Source: a virus. Taken from it: a stretch of DNA of 30,723 nt. This document shows, piece by piece, positions 7,506 to 17,300 of this stretch. The position numbers and the translations under genes were made by a program. The notes under the pieces are model-generated. The model saw only the letters and a program-made list of their open reading frames with translations. It was not told where the DNA came from and ran no database searches. The first letter of the stretch is position 1; every line of letters starts with the position of its first letter. Location of the stretch: positions 1-30,723 of IMG/VR virus record IMGVR_UViG_3300029826_000016, one strand, 5' to 3'.

Positions 7506-8621
7506 ATGGCATACACGACGCCAACTACTGACCTTATTCTGAAGAAGTGGGAAACGCAGTACTTCAAGGAGTACGTGCGCGAATCCGGCTTCAACCCCTA
7601 CATGGGGACGGGCACGAACAATCCGTTCGTGGTCAAGCGCCAACTGATCCAGGGCGGGCAGGTCATCACGATCCCGCTTGTCTCGGCTCTCACTGGCGAC
7701 AACGTAGGCACCGGCACGCTGACCGGCGCTGAAGAGAGCCTTGGCAACTACAGCTACGACCTGAAGCCTTACTGGCACCGTTACGCGGTCGCCATCAAGA
7801 AGTCTGACGAGCACAACAGCGTCATTGACCTGATGAATGCGTCCAAGGACATGCTGAAGGTCCGCGACATGGACGACATGCGCGATTCCATCGTGAACGC
7901 ACTGGGCTCCATTGTCGAAAGTTCGTCTGCCTATTCCGACGCGCCCGGCCATTCCAAGGAAGTCTTCTTTGGGGATGCCACCACGGCGCAGAAGAACACA
8001 TGGGCTGCGGCGAACCAGTATCGCCTGCTCTATGGCAATTCGGAAGCCAATTACTCGGCAACCTTTGCCACGGGTGCGGCGACGGTCGATACTTCGGCAG
8101 ACACGTTCACGAAAGAGTCCGTGCGCCTGCTGAAAGTCATGGCCCGCCGTCGCTATCGCACGGCCAAGGGTGACAGCGTGGACCTTCCGTCCATTCGTCC
8201 GATCCGCACCGGCTCGCAGGGACGTGAATACTACGTCTGTTTTGTCGGTCCGGAACTAATGAAGACGCTGAAATCCAGCCTTGAGACGATCAACCTAGAT
8301 GGCCGGGCCCGCGATCCGTCAAGCAATCCGATCTTCCAGGATGGCGATCTTGAACTGGATGGCGTCATCATCCGCGAGATCCCGGAAATCGGGAACTATG
8401 GCGCAATCGGCAATGGTGGTGCCACAGTGTACCCGGCCTATTTCTGCGGCGCTCAGGCGCTTGGCATTGCATGGGGTCAGACGACCCGCGCAACGCAGCG
8501 GAAAGAGGATGACTACGGGTTCATCAAGGGTGTTGGCGTGGAGTCGCTGTGGAGCGCTGAGAAGCTTCGCTACAACGGCATTGATCACGGCATGATCACC
8601 GGCCTGTTTGCAACCGCGTAA
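7506..8621 (+). CDS. Major capsid protein, N4-gp56-like
   Basis: A 371-residue coat protein. The N-terminal third matches the N4-gp56 / Phage_capsid_3 pattern: a conserved Trp and helix (KKWETQYFKEYV), then GGQVITIPLVSALTGDN with the acidic TLTGAEESLGNY element, then a strand and a long helix containing MRDSIVNALGSI. A strong ribosome site (AAAAGGAGC) precedes the ATG, as expected for a highly expressed gene. It follows the scaffold gene directly and is followed by a probable decoration protein. The rest of the head operon is P22-like while this coat type is best known from N4-like and related podoviruses. Assignment to this family is from pattern recognition. Confidence 0.88.
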   Translation: MAYTTPTTDLILKKWETQYFKEYVRESGFNPYMGTGTNNPFVVKRQLIQGGQVITIPLVSALTGDNVGTGTLTGAEESLGNYSYDLKPYWHRYAVAIKKSDEHNSVIDLMNASKDMLKVRDMDDMRDSIVNALGSIVESSSAYSDAPGHSKEVFFGDATTAQKNTWAAANQYRLLYGNSEANYSATFATGAATVDTSADTFTKESVRLLKVMARRRYRTAKGDSVDLPSIRPIRTGSQGREYYVCFVGPELMKTLKSSLETINLDGRARDPSSNPIFQDGDLELDGVIIREIPEIGNYGAIGNGGATVYPAYFCGAQALGIAWGQTTRATQRKEDDYGFIKGVGVESLWSAEKLRYNGIDHGMITGLFATA

Positions 8622-8637
8622 GATAGGAGATTGAATT

Positions 8638-9015
8638 ATGCCTAACGCTTACGAATACCACACGCACCAGACGCACTTCCTGCGTAAGGACATCAGCTAC
8701 ACGGACACGTCCACGGTCACGGTCGGGGTTCTCCCGGCTGGCGCCATCGTGGTGGGTGCGGGCGTGGTTGTGTCCACCGCGTGGAACTCTGGTACATCGG
8801 ATGTTCTGGACATCGGTACTTCCGGGGACGGGGATGGCTTTGCGACCGACCTTGCCCTGACGACGATTGGCAACATCGTCTGGGATGAGCTGGCGACGTC
8901 TAACGACCTCTACAGCGCGTCTGAAGTGACGGTGACCTGTGCCGTAACATCGGTTGGCACTGCCGCTTCGGCAGGCACCGGCCATGTCTACGTGCAGTAT
9001 ATCCCGGCACCGTAA
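8638..9015 (+). CDS. Probable capsid decoration protein
   Basis: A 125-residue, almost entirely beta-strand protein with no charged helix and no signal peptide. It has many Val/Thr/Gly residues, for example VGVLPAGAIVVGAGVVVST and a C-terminal GHVYVQYIPAP strand. A ribosome site (TAGGAGA) precedes the ATG. The position immediately after the coat gene is where phages often place a capsid-stabilising or decoration protein, so that role is inferred. The stop codon shares one base with the ATG of the next gene, indicating coupling. Confidence 0.65.
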   Translation: MPNAYEYHTHQTHFLRKDISYTDTSTVTVGVLPAGAIVVGAGVVVSTAWNSGTSDVLDIGTSGDGDGFATDLALTTIGNIVWDELATSNDLYSASEVTVTCAVTSVGTAASAGTGHVYVQYIPAP

Positions 9016-9254
9016 TGGGTGACCCGATCCGCCTTGCCGTGCTGACGCCCTCCCTGACTGGGCAGGTGCATATCGAGCATGGCGAGGCGATAGCGGACTT
9101 GCGGGTGCAGTGCCTTAGACGGGGCATTGCATTCCGCCGGTTCTACAACGTTGAGCACAATCTCTGCCTTGCAGACATCATGGAGGCGATGAATGGCGAC
9201 GATCACGCAGGCGATGCTTGTGGAGCGGGTGCTGAAGCACCTGCGAGTGTATAA
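9015..9254 (+). CDS. Short protein, possible glycosyltransferase-fold remnant
   Basis: A 79-residue frame whose ATG shares a base with the previous stop and whose last 62 bases overlap the connector gene. The first 58 residues resemble the start of phage GT-A-like glycosyltransferases: a strand (RLAVLTPSL), a helix, then RRGIAFRRFYNVEHNLCLADIMEAM, where the asparagine and LADIMEAM helix recall nucleotide-sugar binding N-termini. The nucleotide-binding DxD region expected after this is absent because the frame ends. The C-terminal 20 residues are composition-driven (GDACGAGAEAPASV) and read through the start of the next gene. It may be a small domain with its own role or a truncated remnant; the family likeness is tentative. 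Confidence 0.5.
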   Translation: MGDPIRLAVLTPSLTGQVHIEHGEAIADLRVQCLRRGIAFRRFYNVEHNLCLADIMEAMNGDDHAGDACGAGAEAPASV

Positions 9255-9543
9255 TGCGGGTGAGACCATCTCGGCTGAAGATGATGCGACAGTGGATGAG
9301 GCCATTGCGGACGTTCACGCCGAATTGCAGGAACTCGGCCTTGCCTATTGGGACTTGTCAGAAATCCCGCAATCCGTGGTTCGCGGGCTCGTCTGGATGG
9401 TCGGTGCCGATGCAGCCCCGAGTTTTGTGAGCGCTGAGGAAGTCGGCTCGTACATGAGCCTGCGCAAGGCAGGAGAGCAGCGCATCCGCACGGCGGTGAG
9501 CAACCTGAAGCTCCACGACATCAACCCGCAACTTTATTACTGA
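9193..9543 (+). CDS. Head-tail connector protein, P22 gp4-like
   Basis: A 116-residue mostly helical protein. The ATG at 9193 has a strong ribosome site (GGAGG at 9182-9186). The pattern of an N-terminal helix (ITQAMLVERVLKHL), an acidic helix (DATVDEAIADVHAELQELG), the YWDLSEIPQSVVRGLVWMVG segment and a later helix fits small connector or head-completion proteins that bind beneath the portal. P22 gp4 is somewhat longer (166 residues). Its place between the coat and gp10-like genes matches P22 gene order. The structural role is therefore likely, but the exact family needs profile comparison. Confidence 0.7.
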   Translation: MATITQAMLVERVLKHLRVYNAGETISAEDDATVDEAIADVHAELQELGLAYWDLSEIPQSVVRGLVWMVGADAAPSFVSAEEVGSYMSLRKAGEQRIRTAVSNLKLHDINPQLYY

Positions 9544-9553
9544 GGACAGACGA

Positions 9554-9937
9554 ATGGCAGTATTGCGCTACAACGGTCCGTGGGATGTGCGCCCGCTCTG
9601 GGGCGTGGATTTCCCGCAAGGCAAGAGCGTCGTTGTGGACGATCCGGACCTTGTGAAAAAGGCCCTGAACCTTGAAGGCTTTGAGCTGCTGGACGAGGAC
9701 GCGCCAGAACCTGAGCCGGAGCCTGTCGTATTCGATGATTACGTGCCGGAAGAACCGGAGGCCGAACCGGAGCCGCTGAACATGCCGGAAGTTGGCGCTG
9801 GCACGATTCCAGAGAACTGGCGCGAACTGCACCACAAGACCCGCATGAAGCTCGCCCGCGACCTGTCCGGCATGGAAGACATCCAGACGGCTGAAGCGGC
9901 GGATGCGGTTATCGAGGCAATGCTTCAGGCCAAGTGA
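9554..9937 (+). CDS. Acidic protein with C-terminal HeH/LEM-like motif
   Basis: A 127-residue protein in three parts. Residues 1-48 form a small beta domain (RYNGPWDVRPLWGVDF, then VVVDDPDLVKKALNLEGFELL). Residues 49-82 are a Pro-Glu linker (EPEPEPVVFDDYVPEEPEAE). The C-terminal 40 residues are helical (ENWRELHHKTRMKLARDLSG), resembling the small helix-extended-loop-helix motif found at the ends of some phage head proteins. Such motifs can bind DNA or other proteins. The location among connector and tail genes suggests a neck or head-completion accessory. Function is not established by the sequence. Confidence 0.6.
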   Translation: MAVLRYNGPWDVRPLWGVDFPQGKSVVVDDPDLVKKALNLEGFELLDEDAPEPEPEPVVFDDYVPEEPEAEPEPLNMPEVGAGTIPENWRELHHKTRMKLARDLSGMEDIQTAEAADAVIEAMLQAK

Positions 9938-11379
9938 TGCCATCTGCGGTCATCTCATCCTCGCACTATGAAGCGGATAGCTATGGCGATGCGCGCAAGT
10001 GGTGCGTGAATTTGTACGCGGAGAAGAACCCGACCGATCCGCAGCGGCCCATGCGGCTGGTAACGACGCCCGGAAGCGTGATCGTGGACAATGGGTCGGT
10101 CCTTGGCGGCATTCCGCGCGGCCTGTTCCAGGCTGACGGGTTCGCAAGCGGCAAGCTGGTGGTGCCGGACAGCACGACCATTCGCCTCTATGACACGGCT
10201 GCGGGCACGTGGAGCGCGCTCACAGGCTCTATAACTGGCTCAGATCGCGTCAAGGCAGCGTTTGGCGAGGTTGAGGCAGCATTCCTTGCCAACGGCGCCT
10301 TGTTCGTCTCTGACGGTTCCTCCGTGGCTGCTGTGACGGATGTGGACTTTGCGACCCTGCTGAGTGACCATAGCGAAGCGGCCTTCAGTTCGGTCGTGAC
10401 CATCGGGCAGCGCATGGTGTTCACCTATGGCAGCCGGTTCGGTTACTCGGCGGCCCTTGATTTCGACAACACGACCACGCTGAACTATTACACCGCAGAG
10501 AATGCGCCGGACGGTATCGTGGCAGCAGCTGTGCTGGGCGACATGCTCTGGATCTTCGGGACGCAAACGATAGAACCATGGGTCCAGACGGGTGACAATG
10601 ACGACCCGTTCCGCCCATTGACGGCCCAGGTAGTTCGCCGGGGCTGCATGGCCCGCGATACGATTGTGCAGCTCGATAACAGCCTGTTCTTCATTGCGGA
10701 GGATCGCACGGTCAGGCGACTTGATGGCCTGACGCCGACAATCCTGAACGCAGACGACGCATGGGTGACGCGCCACCTTGAGGGCGTTTCTGCTTCGGAT
10801 GTGATCTGTTCCAAGATGGAGACGGACGCGCATTCGTTCTACATCATCAACACGCCGACCGCGTGCATTGTCTATGATGTGGCGACGGGCCAGTGGCATA
10901 AGCGCGAGACCTATGACGAAGACACATGGGAATGGGCGCACATCGTCCGCAAGGATGCGACCTTCTACGCGGCAAGCCGTCTTTATTCCACGCTGGTGAA
11001 GCTGAGCCGGTCCTATCGATCCGATCGCATGGCGGATGCCTCTACGTTTGGGACGGAGATTGTGCGGAAGTTCTCGGCCCATTTGCCTGTGATGCAGGGG
11101 CGCCCGGCCATGTCCTGCATTCGTCTCGATGGCATGAAGGGCGTCGGGCTCAACAGCGGACAGGGAATCGCGCCGGTCGTCAGCCTGACTATCAGCAATG
11201 ACAATGGCAACACGTTCGGCGGCGGGCGTGACAGGTCATTGGGCGCCATTGGCGAGTACGATGCTCGCACGATCTGGAACCAGTGCGGCAGGACCAAGCC
11301 GGAGCAGACAGTTCTTCTGTTCAGTATCTCCGACCCGGTGGGGTTTGCCCCGACAATGGTAGCGATCAACGAGCGATGA
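9937..11379 (+). CDS. Packaged-DNA stabilisation / tail hub protein, P22 gp10-like
   Basis: In P22, gp10 forms the hexameric tail hub beneath the portal and gp4, closing the head after packaging. This 480-residue product matches its length (472) and its repeated beta-strand architecture. The N-terminus NLYAEKNPTDPQ...RLVTTPGS is a typical start of the family, and repeated propeller-like strands follow (SRFGYSAALDF, DGIVAAAVLGDMLWIFGT, NSLFFIAEDRTVRRLDG, CIVYDVATGQWHKRETYDED). ATG 9937 overlaps the previous TGA by one base; GTG 9934 is an alternative one codon earlier. The C-terminal part (KFSAHLPVMQGRP onward) is a further beta domain. All segments appear intact. Confidence 0.85.
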   Translation: MPSAVISSSHYEADSYGDARKWCVNLYAEKNPTDPQRPMRLVTTPGSVIVDNGSVLGGIPRGLFQADGFASGKLVVPDSTTIRLYDTAAGTWSALTGSITGSDRVKAAFGEVEAAFLANGALFVSDGSSVAAVTDVDFATLLSDHSEAAFSSVVTIGQRMVFTYGSRFGYSAALDFDNTTTLNYYTAENAPDGIVAAAVLGDMLWIFGTQTIEPWVQTGDNDDPFRPLTAQVVRRGCMARDTIVQLDNSLFFIAEDRTVRRLDGLTPTILNADDAWVTRHLEGVSASDVICSKMETDAHSFYIINTPTACIVYDVATGQWHKRETYDEDTWEWAHIVRKDATFYAASRLYSTLVKLSRSYRSDRMADASTFGTEIVRKFSAHLPVMQGRPAMSCIRLDGMKGVGLNSGQGIAPVVSLTISNDNGNTFGGGRDRSLGAIGEYDARTIWNQCGRTKPEQTVLLFSISDPVGFAPTMVAINER

Positions 11380-11570
11380 CGAACGGACAGAGAGCAGGCG
11401 CAAGACGCGGTATGCGCGGTTATGCGGGCGTGACGGCGAATGAGACTGAAACCGGCCTCCGCCTGACGCTTGGCGGCAATTATCGTGATGTGCCGGTCGG
11501 CGCCAACATGACTGCGGAAGAGGTGGAACAGGCAGTAAAGGTCGCCTGCATCCAGTTGACGAATGACTGA
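11376..11570 (+). CDS. Small basic hypothetical protein
   Basis: A 64-residue protein. The ATG at 11376 overlaps the TGA of the tail-hub gene (ATGA), which supports this start over an in-frame start farther upstream at 11283 that would lie inside the hub gene. The N-terminus is basic (MTNGQRAGARRGMRGYAG) and the C-terminus helical (TAEEVEQAVKVACIQL). No family is recognised. Its coding end overlaps the next gene by 8 bases. It might be a small tail accessory by position. Confidence 0.6.
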   Translation: MTNGQRAGARRGMRGYAGVTANETETGLRLTLGGNYRDVPVGANMTAEEVEQAVKVACIQLTND

Positions 11571-12162
11571 CAAGAAGCGCCAGCTTCCGGACAAGATCGT
11601 GGACGCGGACGGACGGCCTACGCTGGATTTTATCGCGTGGGCAGATGACCTGATCTATGGCACGGCGGCGGACAGTATCGGCACGCTGCTTTCCGGCCGT
11701 AACGCGGACAGCGCGAAGATTACGGGCATCATTGCAGGCACCCAGCCTCTGGCTGACGTCACAATTCAGGGCGTTGGCAGCGTTACGGCGCAGCAGGAAG
11801 CGCAGGACGCGACATTCAATGCTTTTGCAACACTGATTGGCGGGGGTGGCGCCCTGACGGCTTATGCCGATCGGTCCGGTGTAGGAGGCACGCGCGTCGG
11901 AGTCGGTATGGTCACCAGTAATTTCCCGATTGTCATTACGGCATCGGGCGGGACTGCACCATACACGTATGCGTGGACCAAGCGTTCAGGTGACGCCATC
12001 AGTGCCATCACGCCAAGCAGCAACAGCACGTACTTCAATGCAACAATCACGGAGCTTGGCCAAACACTGACGGCAACGTTCCGCTGCACGGTGACGGACT
12101 CTGCCGGATCGCCAGCAACCTTTGACGTTGACGTTGCTGTTGGCCTTTCAGAAATAACATAG
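11563..12162 (+). CDS. Virion protein with C-terminal Ig-like domain
   Basis: A 199-residue protein. The N-terminal half is helical (TLDFIAWADDLIYGTAADSI), likely the virion-attachment part. Residues about 118-195 show an Ig/PKD-like pattern: PIVITASGGTAPYTYAWTKRS, then TYFNATITELGQTLTATFRC followed by TVTDSAGS and a final strand. The GGTAPYTYAWT motif with the later C-x-VTDSAG strand is characteristic of Ig-like domains on phage surfaces, which are thought to bind loosely to host surface carbohydrates. It lies between tail-hub and ejection-protein genes. The Ig call is good; the exact location on the virion is inferred. Confidence 0.7.
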   Translation: MTDKKRQLPDKIVDADGRPTLDFIAWADDLIYGTAADSIGTLLSGRNADSAKITGIIAGTQPLADVTIQGVGSVTAQQEAQDATFNAFATLIGGGGALTAYADRSGVGGTRVGVGMVTSNFPIVITASGGTAPYTYAWTKRSGDAISAITPSSNSTYFNATITELGQTLTATFRCTVTDSAGSPATFDVDVAVGLSEIT

Positions 12163-12171
12163 GAGCGCCTG

Positions 12172-13077
12172 ATGGCTGGATTCCTTCTTCCCATGCTTGC
12201 CGCCTCTGGTATCAGCGCAATTGGATCATTGATCGCCGGGAATGAGAGCGCAGATGCGGTATCGGATGCTTCTGCAGCATCCACGGCAGAGTCAAGACGC
12301 CAGTATAACCTGAACCGGAAGGATATGGCGCCTTGGCAGCAAACCGGCGTTAATGCGCTTGCCCAGCAATCTGCCTTGCTTGGCCTTCCGGCTGTTTCGT
12401 CAAGCGCTGCCACCGGAGTTATCAACGGAAATGACTATGGCTCCTATGTCCAGAATTACCCGGACCTGAGTGCAGCCTATACTGGCCTTAGCGGCAGGGA
12501 TCGTCAGGCAATCATAAATGCAGGCTATGACATCAACGGCGACGGCTCGCTGGATCGGGCCGAGTTTGGGAACTACCACTACCAGACAAACGGTGCAGGT
12601 GAAGGGCGCCGGCTACCGCAAGCCAATGCGCTGGCCACGTCCGGCGGCGGCGCAGCAACCAGCGCAGCAGGGGGAACGGCAGATCCATATCAGGCATTTC
12701 TGGACAGCGGGTTCTCCAAGTCGATGCTGGAGACGACAAATGCTGATTTCCAGAGCATGGTTGGGGCATACGGAGCAGCAGGGAATGCCCTGTCAGGCTC
12801 AGCCATCGGAGCGCTGAATGACCGGAACCGGCGCAATACGTCCACGGCGTTCAACAATTACTACAACGCGCTTGGCGGTCTTTCGGGTACGGGCGCGAAC
12901 CTCACGCAGGCATCCGGCCAGCAGGGAATGCAGATGGTTGGCCAGATCGGTGCGAACAACATGAACGCGGCTAATGCGACGGCGAGTGCTTACGGAAATA
13001 CAGCCAATGCCCTGAGTGGCGCGCTTCAGAACGGCATGAACACATACGCTTATGGAAAAGGTCAGGGGTGGTTCTAG
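12172..13077 (+). CDS. Ejection / DNA-transfer protein with EF-hand-type loop
   Basis: A 301-residue protein, probably an internal protein expelled into the host before DNA. The N-terminus is a hydrophobic glycine/alanine helix (FLLPMLAASGISAIGSLIAG, residues 4-23), followed by a DMAPWQQTGVNALAQQ segment typical of phage DNA-transfer proteins such as P22 gp7-like ones. Residues 120-131 (DINGDGSLDRAE) form a textbook EF-hand calcium loop, with D1, N3, D5, G6, D9 and E12, followed by a Phe. The C-terminal half is low-complexity Gly/Ala/Asn with repeated helical segments. A ribosome site (AGGAG) precedes the ATG, and the stop abuts the next start. Confidence 0.7.
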   Translation: MAGFLLPMLAASGISAIGSLIAGNESADAVSDASAASTAESRRQYNLNRKDMAPWQQTGVNALAQQSALLGLPAVSSSAATGVINGNDYGSYVQNYPDLSAAYTGLSGRDRQAIINAGYDINGDGSLDRAEFGNYHYQTNGAGEGRRLPQANALATSGGGAATSAAGGTADPYQAFLDSGFSKSMLETTNADFQSMVGAYGAAGNALSGSAIGALNDRNRRNTSTAFNNYYNALGGLSGTGANLTQASGQQGMQMVGQIGANNMNAANATASAYGNTANALSGALQNGMNTYAYGKGQGWF

Positions 13078-14340
13078 ATGTATAACGCGCTCCAATCCAT
13101 TCAGGCATTCGAGGCAGGGCGGTCCGGTCGTCAGGACCGTGAGCGCCGTGATGCTTACAAATCCGCAGGCAACGCCCTGATGGCGGGTGACTATACCGGT
13201 GGCGCCAATGCGCTTTATGGGGCGGGTGACCTGTCTGGCGGACTCCAGCTGACGCAGTATGGCCAGAAGCAGTCTGACACGAAGCGTCAGATGGAGGAGG
13301 CCGCGCAGCAGAAGGCGCTGCAGCAGGCTTACGCATTCACGCAGAACCTCGCGGCTATCCCGCAGGAAGGCCGCGCAGCTTATATCCAGCAGGCATGGCC
13401 TCAGCTTCAGTATATCATGCCTGGAATGACGGCAGATCAGGCCATTGCCACGGGTATTGACGACCAGAGCATCCAGCAGAGCCTGAGTGTGTATCGCACA
13501 CTGATGGGTGAGGGTCCGCAACAGGTTGAGGGCAAGGCGATCAACAACCGTCTTGTGGACCCGTACACCGGAAAGGTGATGGGCGATTACAGCGATCCAG
13601 CTGGCCCAATGTCCACGATTGGAAAGTTGAGGGCAGATCTTGATGCTGGCCGCATTACGCAGGCGCAGTTCGATCAGGCTGTCGCAGGAAAGCCTCTTGT
13701 TCAGGTCAACACGGGCAACGTGGGAGAGGGCGACCGACCAATCGTAGACAAGCCGCCCAAGGGTTATCAGCGCGTATGGGATCCACAGTCAAAAACCTAC
13801 CGAGATATGCCGATTCCCGGAAGCGAGGCAGACATATCAACTGAGCAGGATGCCTCTGCAGCATTCCAGAAGATTCAGACGTCTGGATTTACCAATGACC
13901 TGATCAATTCCGAAATTGACCGCGCTGTGGAAAACACAAGTGCCTGGAGTACTGGCTGGGGCAATATGCTCCTGAAAGACCTGCCACAGACACAGGCCCG
14001 CACGCTGAACAATGCCGTGACGATGATTCAGGCGAATTTGAGCTTTGACCGCCTCCAGCAAATGCGTGACGAGTCCAAGACCGGCGGCGCGCTTGGTGCT
14101 GTGTCCGAACGTGAAATCGACCTCCTGCAATCGACTGTGCAGAAACTCGACACGATGACGGACCCGAAAGAGCTGGTCCGTGCACTTGAAACTGTCCGGA
14201 CGCAGCTGAACAATATTCAGAACCTGCGAAAGCAGATCTATGCGCAGAAATATGGTGGGTATGTCGCTGGTGATGGTTCCGGCATGATTACGCCAACTGA
14301 TGGCGCTGACCTACCTCCTGGATTTGAGGTTGTGCAATGA
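13078..14340 (+). CDS. Internal virion / ejection protein
   Basis: A 420-residue protein starting directly after the previous stop (TAG then ATG). The N-terminal 100 residues are helical and glutamine-rich, with a short repeat-like section (ALMAGDYTGGANALYGAGDL) that suggests alpha-solenoid packing. The C-terminal part carries the TGGALGAVSEREIDLLQSTV pattern (about residues 332-351) seen in many podovirus internal proteins. The place between the EF-hand protein and the 1302-residue protein matches P22 genes 7/20/16, whose products form the trans-envelope channel. No signal peptide or catalytic motif is visible. The role as ejection protein is inferred from position and this C-terminal pattern. 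Confidence 0.7.
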   Translation: MYNALQSIQAFEAGRSGRQDRERRDAYKSAGNALMAGDYTGGANALYGAGDLSGGLQLTQYGQKQSDTKRQMEEAAQQKALQQAYAFTQNLAAIPQEGRAAYIQQAWPQLQYIMPGMTADQAIATGIDDQSIQQSLSVYRTLMGEGPQQVEGKAINNRLVDPYTGKVMGDYSDPAGPMSTIGKLRADLDAGRITQAQFDQAVAGKPLVQVNTGNVGEGDRPIVDKPPKGYQRVWDPQSKTYRDMPIPGSEADISTEQDASAAFQKIQTSGFTNDLINSEIDRAVENTSAWSTGWGNMLLKDLPQTQARTLNNAVTMIQANLSFDRLQQMRDESKTGGALGAVSEREIDLLQSTVQKLDTMTDPKELVRALETVRTQLNNIQNLRKQIYAQKYGGYVAGDGSGMITPTDGADLPPGFEVVQ

Positions 14341-17300
14341 GCGAATACGCCGTCAACAAACAGACCGGCGAAGTCCTCAAGCGGGACGAGGGCGGTCAGT
14401 GGACCAAGGTCCAGTCTGCTCGAAATCCTACGTCCGGAGAGATTCTGATCAATGAGGGATCAGGCTGGGGCGCTGTACCAAAATCTGCACCTGCGCCCTC
14501 CATGGCAGCAGAGAAACCAGACTTCAATGCACCCATGAGCCTTGTGTCTGAAGGTGGTCCTCAATCGCTCGGCCAGATGAAGATTCCGGGCCTGCAGGAG
14601 TACATTGTTTCAAAGGTCAATGAAGAGAAGGGCGCCAAGGAAAATCGTGCGCAGCTCAGAGCGGATGCGACAGAAGCTGGCCGCCAGGCTATGGCTGAAG
14701 CAGCCAAACGGATGGGCGTGAATAGTCCATTTGAAATGGCAATGGCTGGGCCTGCGCTTCAGATATCCATGCTTGAGGGTGGGCGTCAGGTCTATGATCA
14801 GGCTGGCGTCATGATGCCTGATGAGGCGATGGGCCTGAATATACTGAATGCACAGTCATTGGGCATACCGGCCTTTGCCAGCAAACAATTCAGGGAAGAT
14901 TTGAGGCAAGCACACGAAGATCAGCCCGGATCGGCGCTGGCTGGTGAGGTTGTTGGCAGCTTTGTTCCGGGGGAGTCAATCTTCCAGATTGGGAAGATGG
15001 GGTACAATCGCGCACTTAAACCGGTTGTTTCCAAACTGCTTCCAAAGGGAGGCTCAGCCGCAGCAAAGGCAACGCGCTTTGGTGCGCATGGCGCCGAACA
15101 AGCGGGCGCGTGGGCTGGTCAAAATGCCGCATATCAGGCAACGACAGGTGCATCAAGACGTGCCGCTGAAGAGGGGCGAGACCCTACGTTTGGTGATGTT
15201 GTTGAGGGGGCTGTTTCCGGTGCAACTGATCCGATCAACTTAGTCGGGCCAGCTGCTGGCATGGCATTGAACCGTATTTTTACGGCTGTTCGCTCCGGAG
15301 GGCGTACATGGACGCCAAAAGATCGGGCGGACTATGTATCGGATCTTGGGGGAAAGTCTCCGGGATCCGGATCAATTCTCGATGCGGGAATGGTTGGGAG
15401 TGACGTTGACCAGCGCGCAGAGCGCATCCTCATCAACATGCTCCGTGATGCTGGATATACCCGTGACGACATAAGTCGGAGTTTGTCCGCGTTCGATCAG
15501 GCGGCGCAGGGCAATTTGGATCTCCCGGTACTCACGTCTCGGCTCAAGGACGTATTCATCGAACAGCTTGGCCCAGAAGCCGAACAGGTAGTTCAGAAGT
15601 TTCTTCAAGGTGGTGGTGTCTCCGCTGGTCAGGCGGGCCGCATGGTGCAGGACGCCTCGACGCAGGACTATGGCAGAATTGGACAGTTTCTGGAAGACTC
15701 TGGAAATGCCCGCCTTGGAAGCGGGTCGCGCTGGGATACAGTGCAGGGTGCTCAAGAGGAAATGCAGAGGATTGGTAGGGAGGGATATCAGCAGATATTT
15801 GCGGCCCCTCCACAGAACCCCCAAGCCATGGAGCAGATGGCTGCGGATCTGAACTTTTTTGCTAATTCGGAGCTGTCCAGACCGCTGAAACAGGTTGCCG
15901 CTGGAAAGGGCATGACTGTCGATCAAATGATCCAGCAGGACCCGCGACAGGCCGCCCACTGGATGCAGCACACAGCCGGAGGGCTTGCGCAGGAAGCCGC
16001 AGATAATGGCAACGCAACACTGGCGCGTGCCTATGGTGAAATGCGCAGCCGACTTCTGAACAGCCTTGAGGCGGAAGGAGTTGCGCCCGGATACCGGGAT
16101 GCCCGCCTGAAATATGGCGATGAATACGGTATTGTTTCAGCGCAAAATTTTGGCTCCAGGTTCTTCACGAAAGTTCAGGATACAATTGGCGTAAAGCAGC
16201 TGGCGGAGGACTATCAGGCTCTGACGCCGGATCAGCAGGCCATGGCCCGTATGTCCATTCGTGACGAGTATAACCGCCTGATAGGTCGTCATCGCACCGG
16301 CGCAGCTCCGCGCATGACCCAGGTTGATACAGAATCGGCGCTCGCTGGGCTTGAGGAAGTGCTTGGGCCGGAAGGATCGGCTCTTGCTAATGACATCCGC
16401 TATGGATCTGATCGCCTAAGGCGGACGCAAGCGGTTGATCAACGCCAGAACTCCCGCACAGCCTCGAATCAGGAGGCAAAGGACTTTGCCAATAATACTG
16501 TGGCAAACCCGATCATGCGCAAGCTTGGCAATGCCCTGCAAACAATTGGTGGAGATGCTGCACTTACATCAGCGACAGGCGGACATTTTGCGCCAATCCT
16601 GTCTATGCGGGCTATTGCGCGGGGCATGGGCGAAAACCTAGCCCGTGGACGGCAGGGAAAGATAGATGATGTCACATCACTTCTTTTGCGGGATGTTGGC
16701 GCCAATCCTCGTCCATCAATGCCGGGGGATATTCCACCATCTACTTCTCCAGCGAGCGCGCCCCAAGGGATTGCACGCTCGGCACCCCAGCAGACTACGC
16801 AAGGCATCAATGCCCTTGCCCGAAATGAGTCGGGCTTTGTCCGTCCAGATGCTGCAAGCGCCATGATGACCGCAGGCGGCGCAGGTGCGGGCGCGCTGAA
16901 CCCCATAGACTTTGATGGCGATGGGAAGAAAAGCGCCAAGGAGCGAGCCATGACGGCGGCGCTGTATGGCGGCGGAGCCTATGCGATCAATCGCGGCGTG
17001 CATGGCCTGGATCGTCTCGGACGGGCCCCGCAGGGCGCTGCCACAGAGTTCCGTGTGCGTCCAGGAGAGAGCGGATCGTCAAGGATCCAGTTCCGTGCGG
17101 GCGGAGAACGCTGGGATACACTACCAACAGGATTTGGCTCTGAATCTGAAGCCATGGCGCAGGTACAGCGCCTGCGGGCGGGCAAACCCCTGCAGGCCGA
17201 TGCGATTTATGGCCCACCCAAGGATGAGTTTGAGGCCATGTTCCGCAATTGGTGGGAACAGACGCAGGGATCTACTGCTCCACGCTTTGCCGAAGCCATG

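Noticed and set aside
10240-11082. - strand frame of 280 codons opposite the tail hub gene
   Set aside because: Arg/His-rich shadow composition, no ribosome site, and full overlap with a well-supported gene.
12799-13521. - strand frame of 240 codons opposite ejection protein genes
   Set aside because: Shadow of two coupled + strand genes with no motif of its own.
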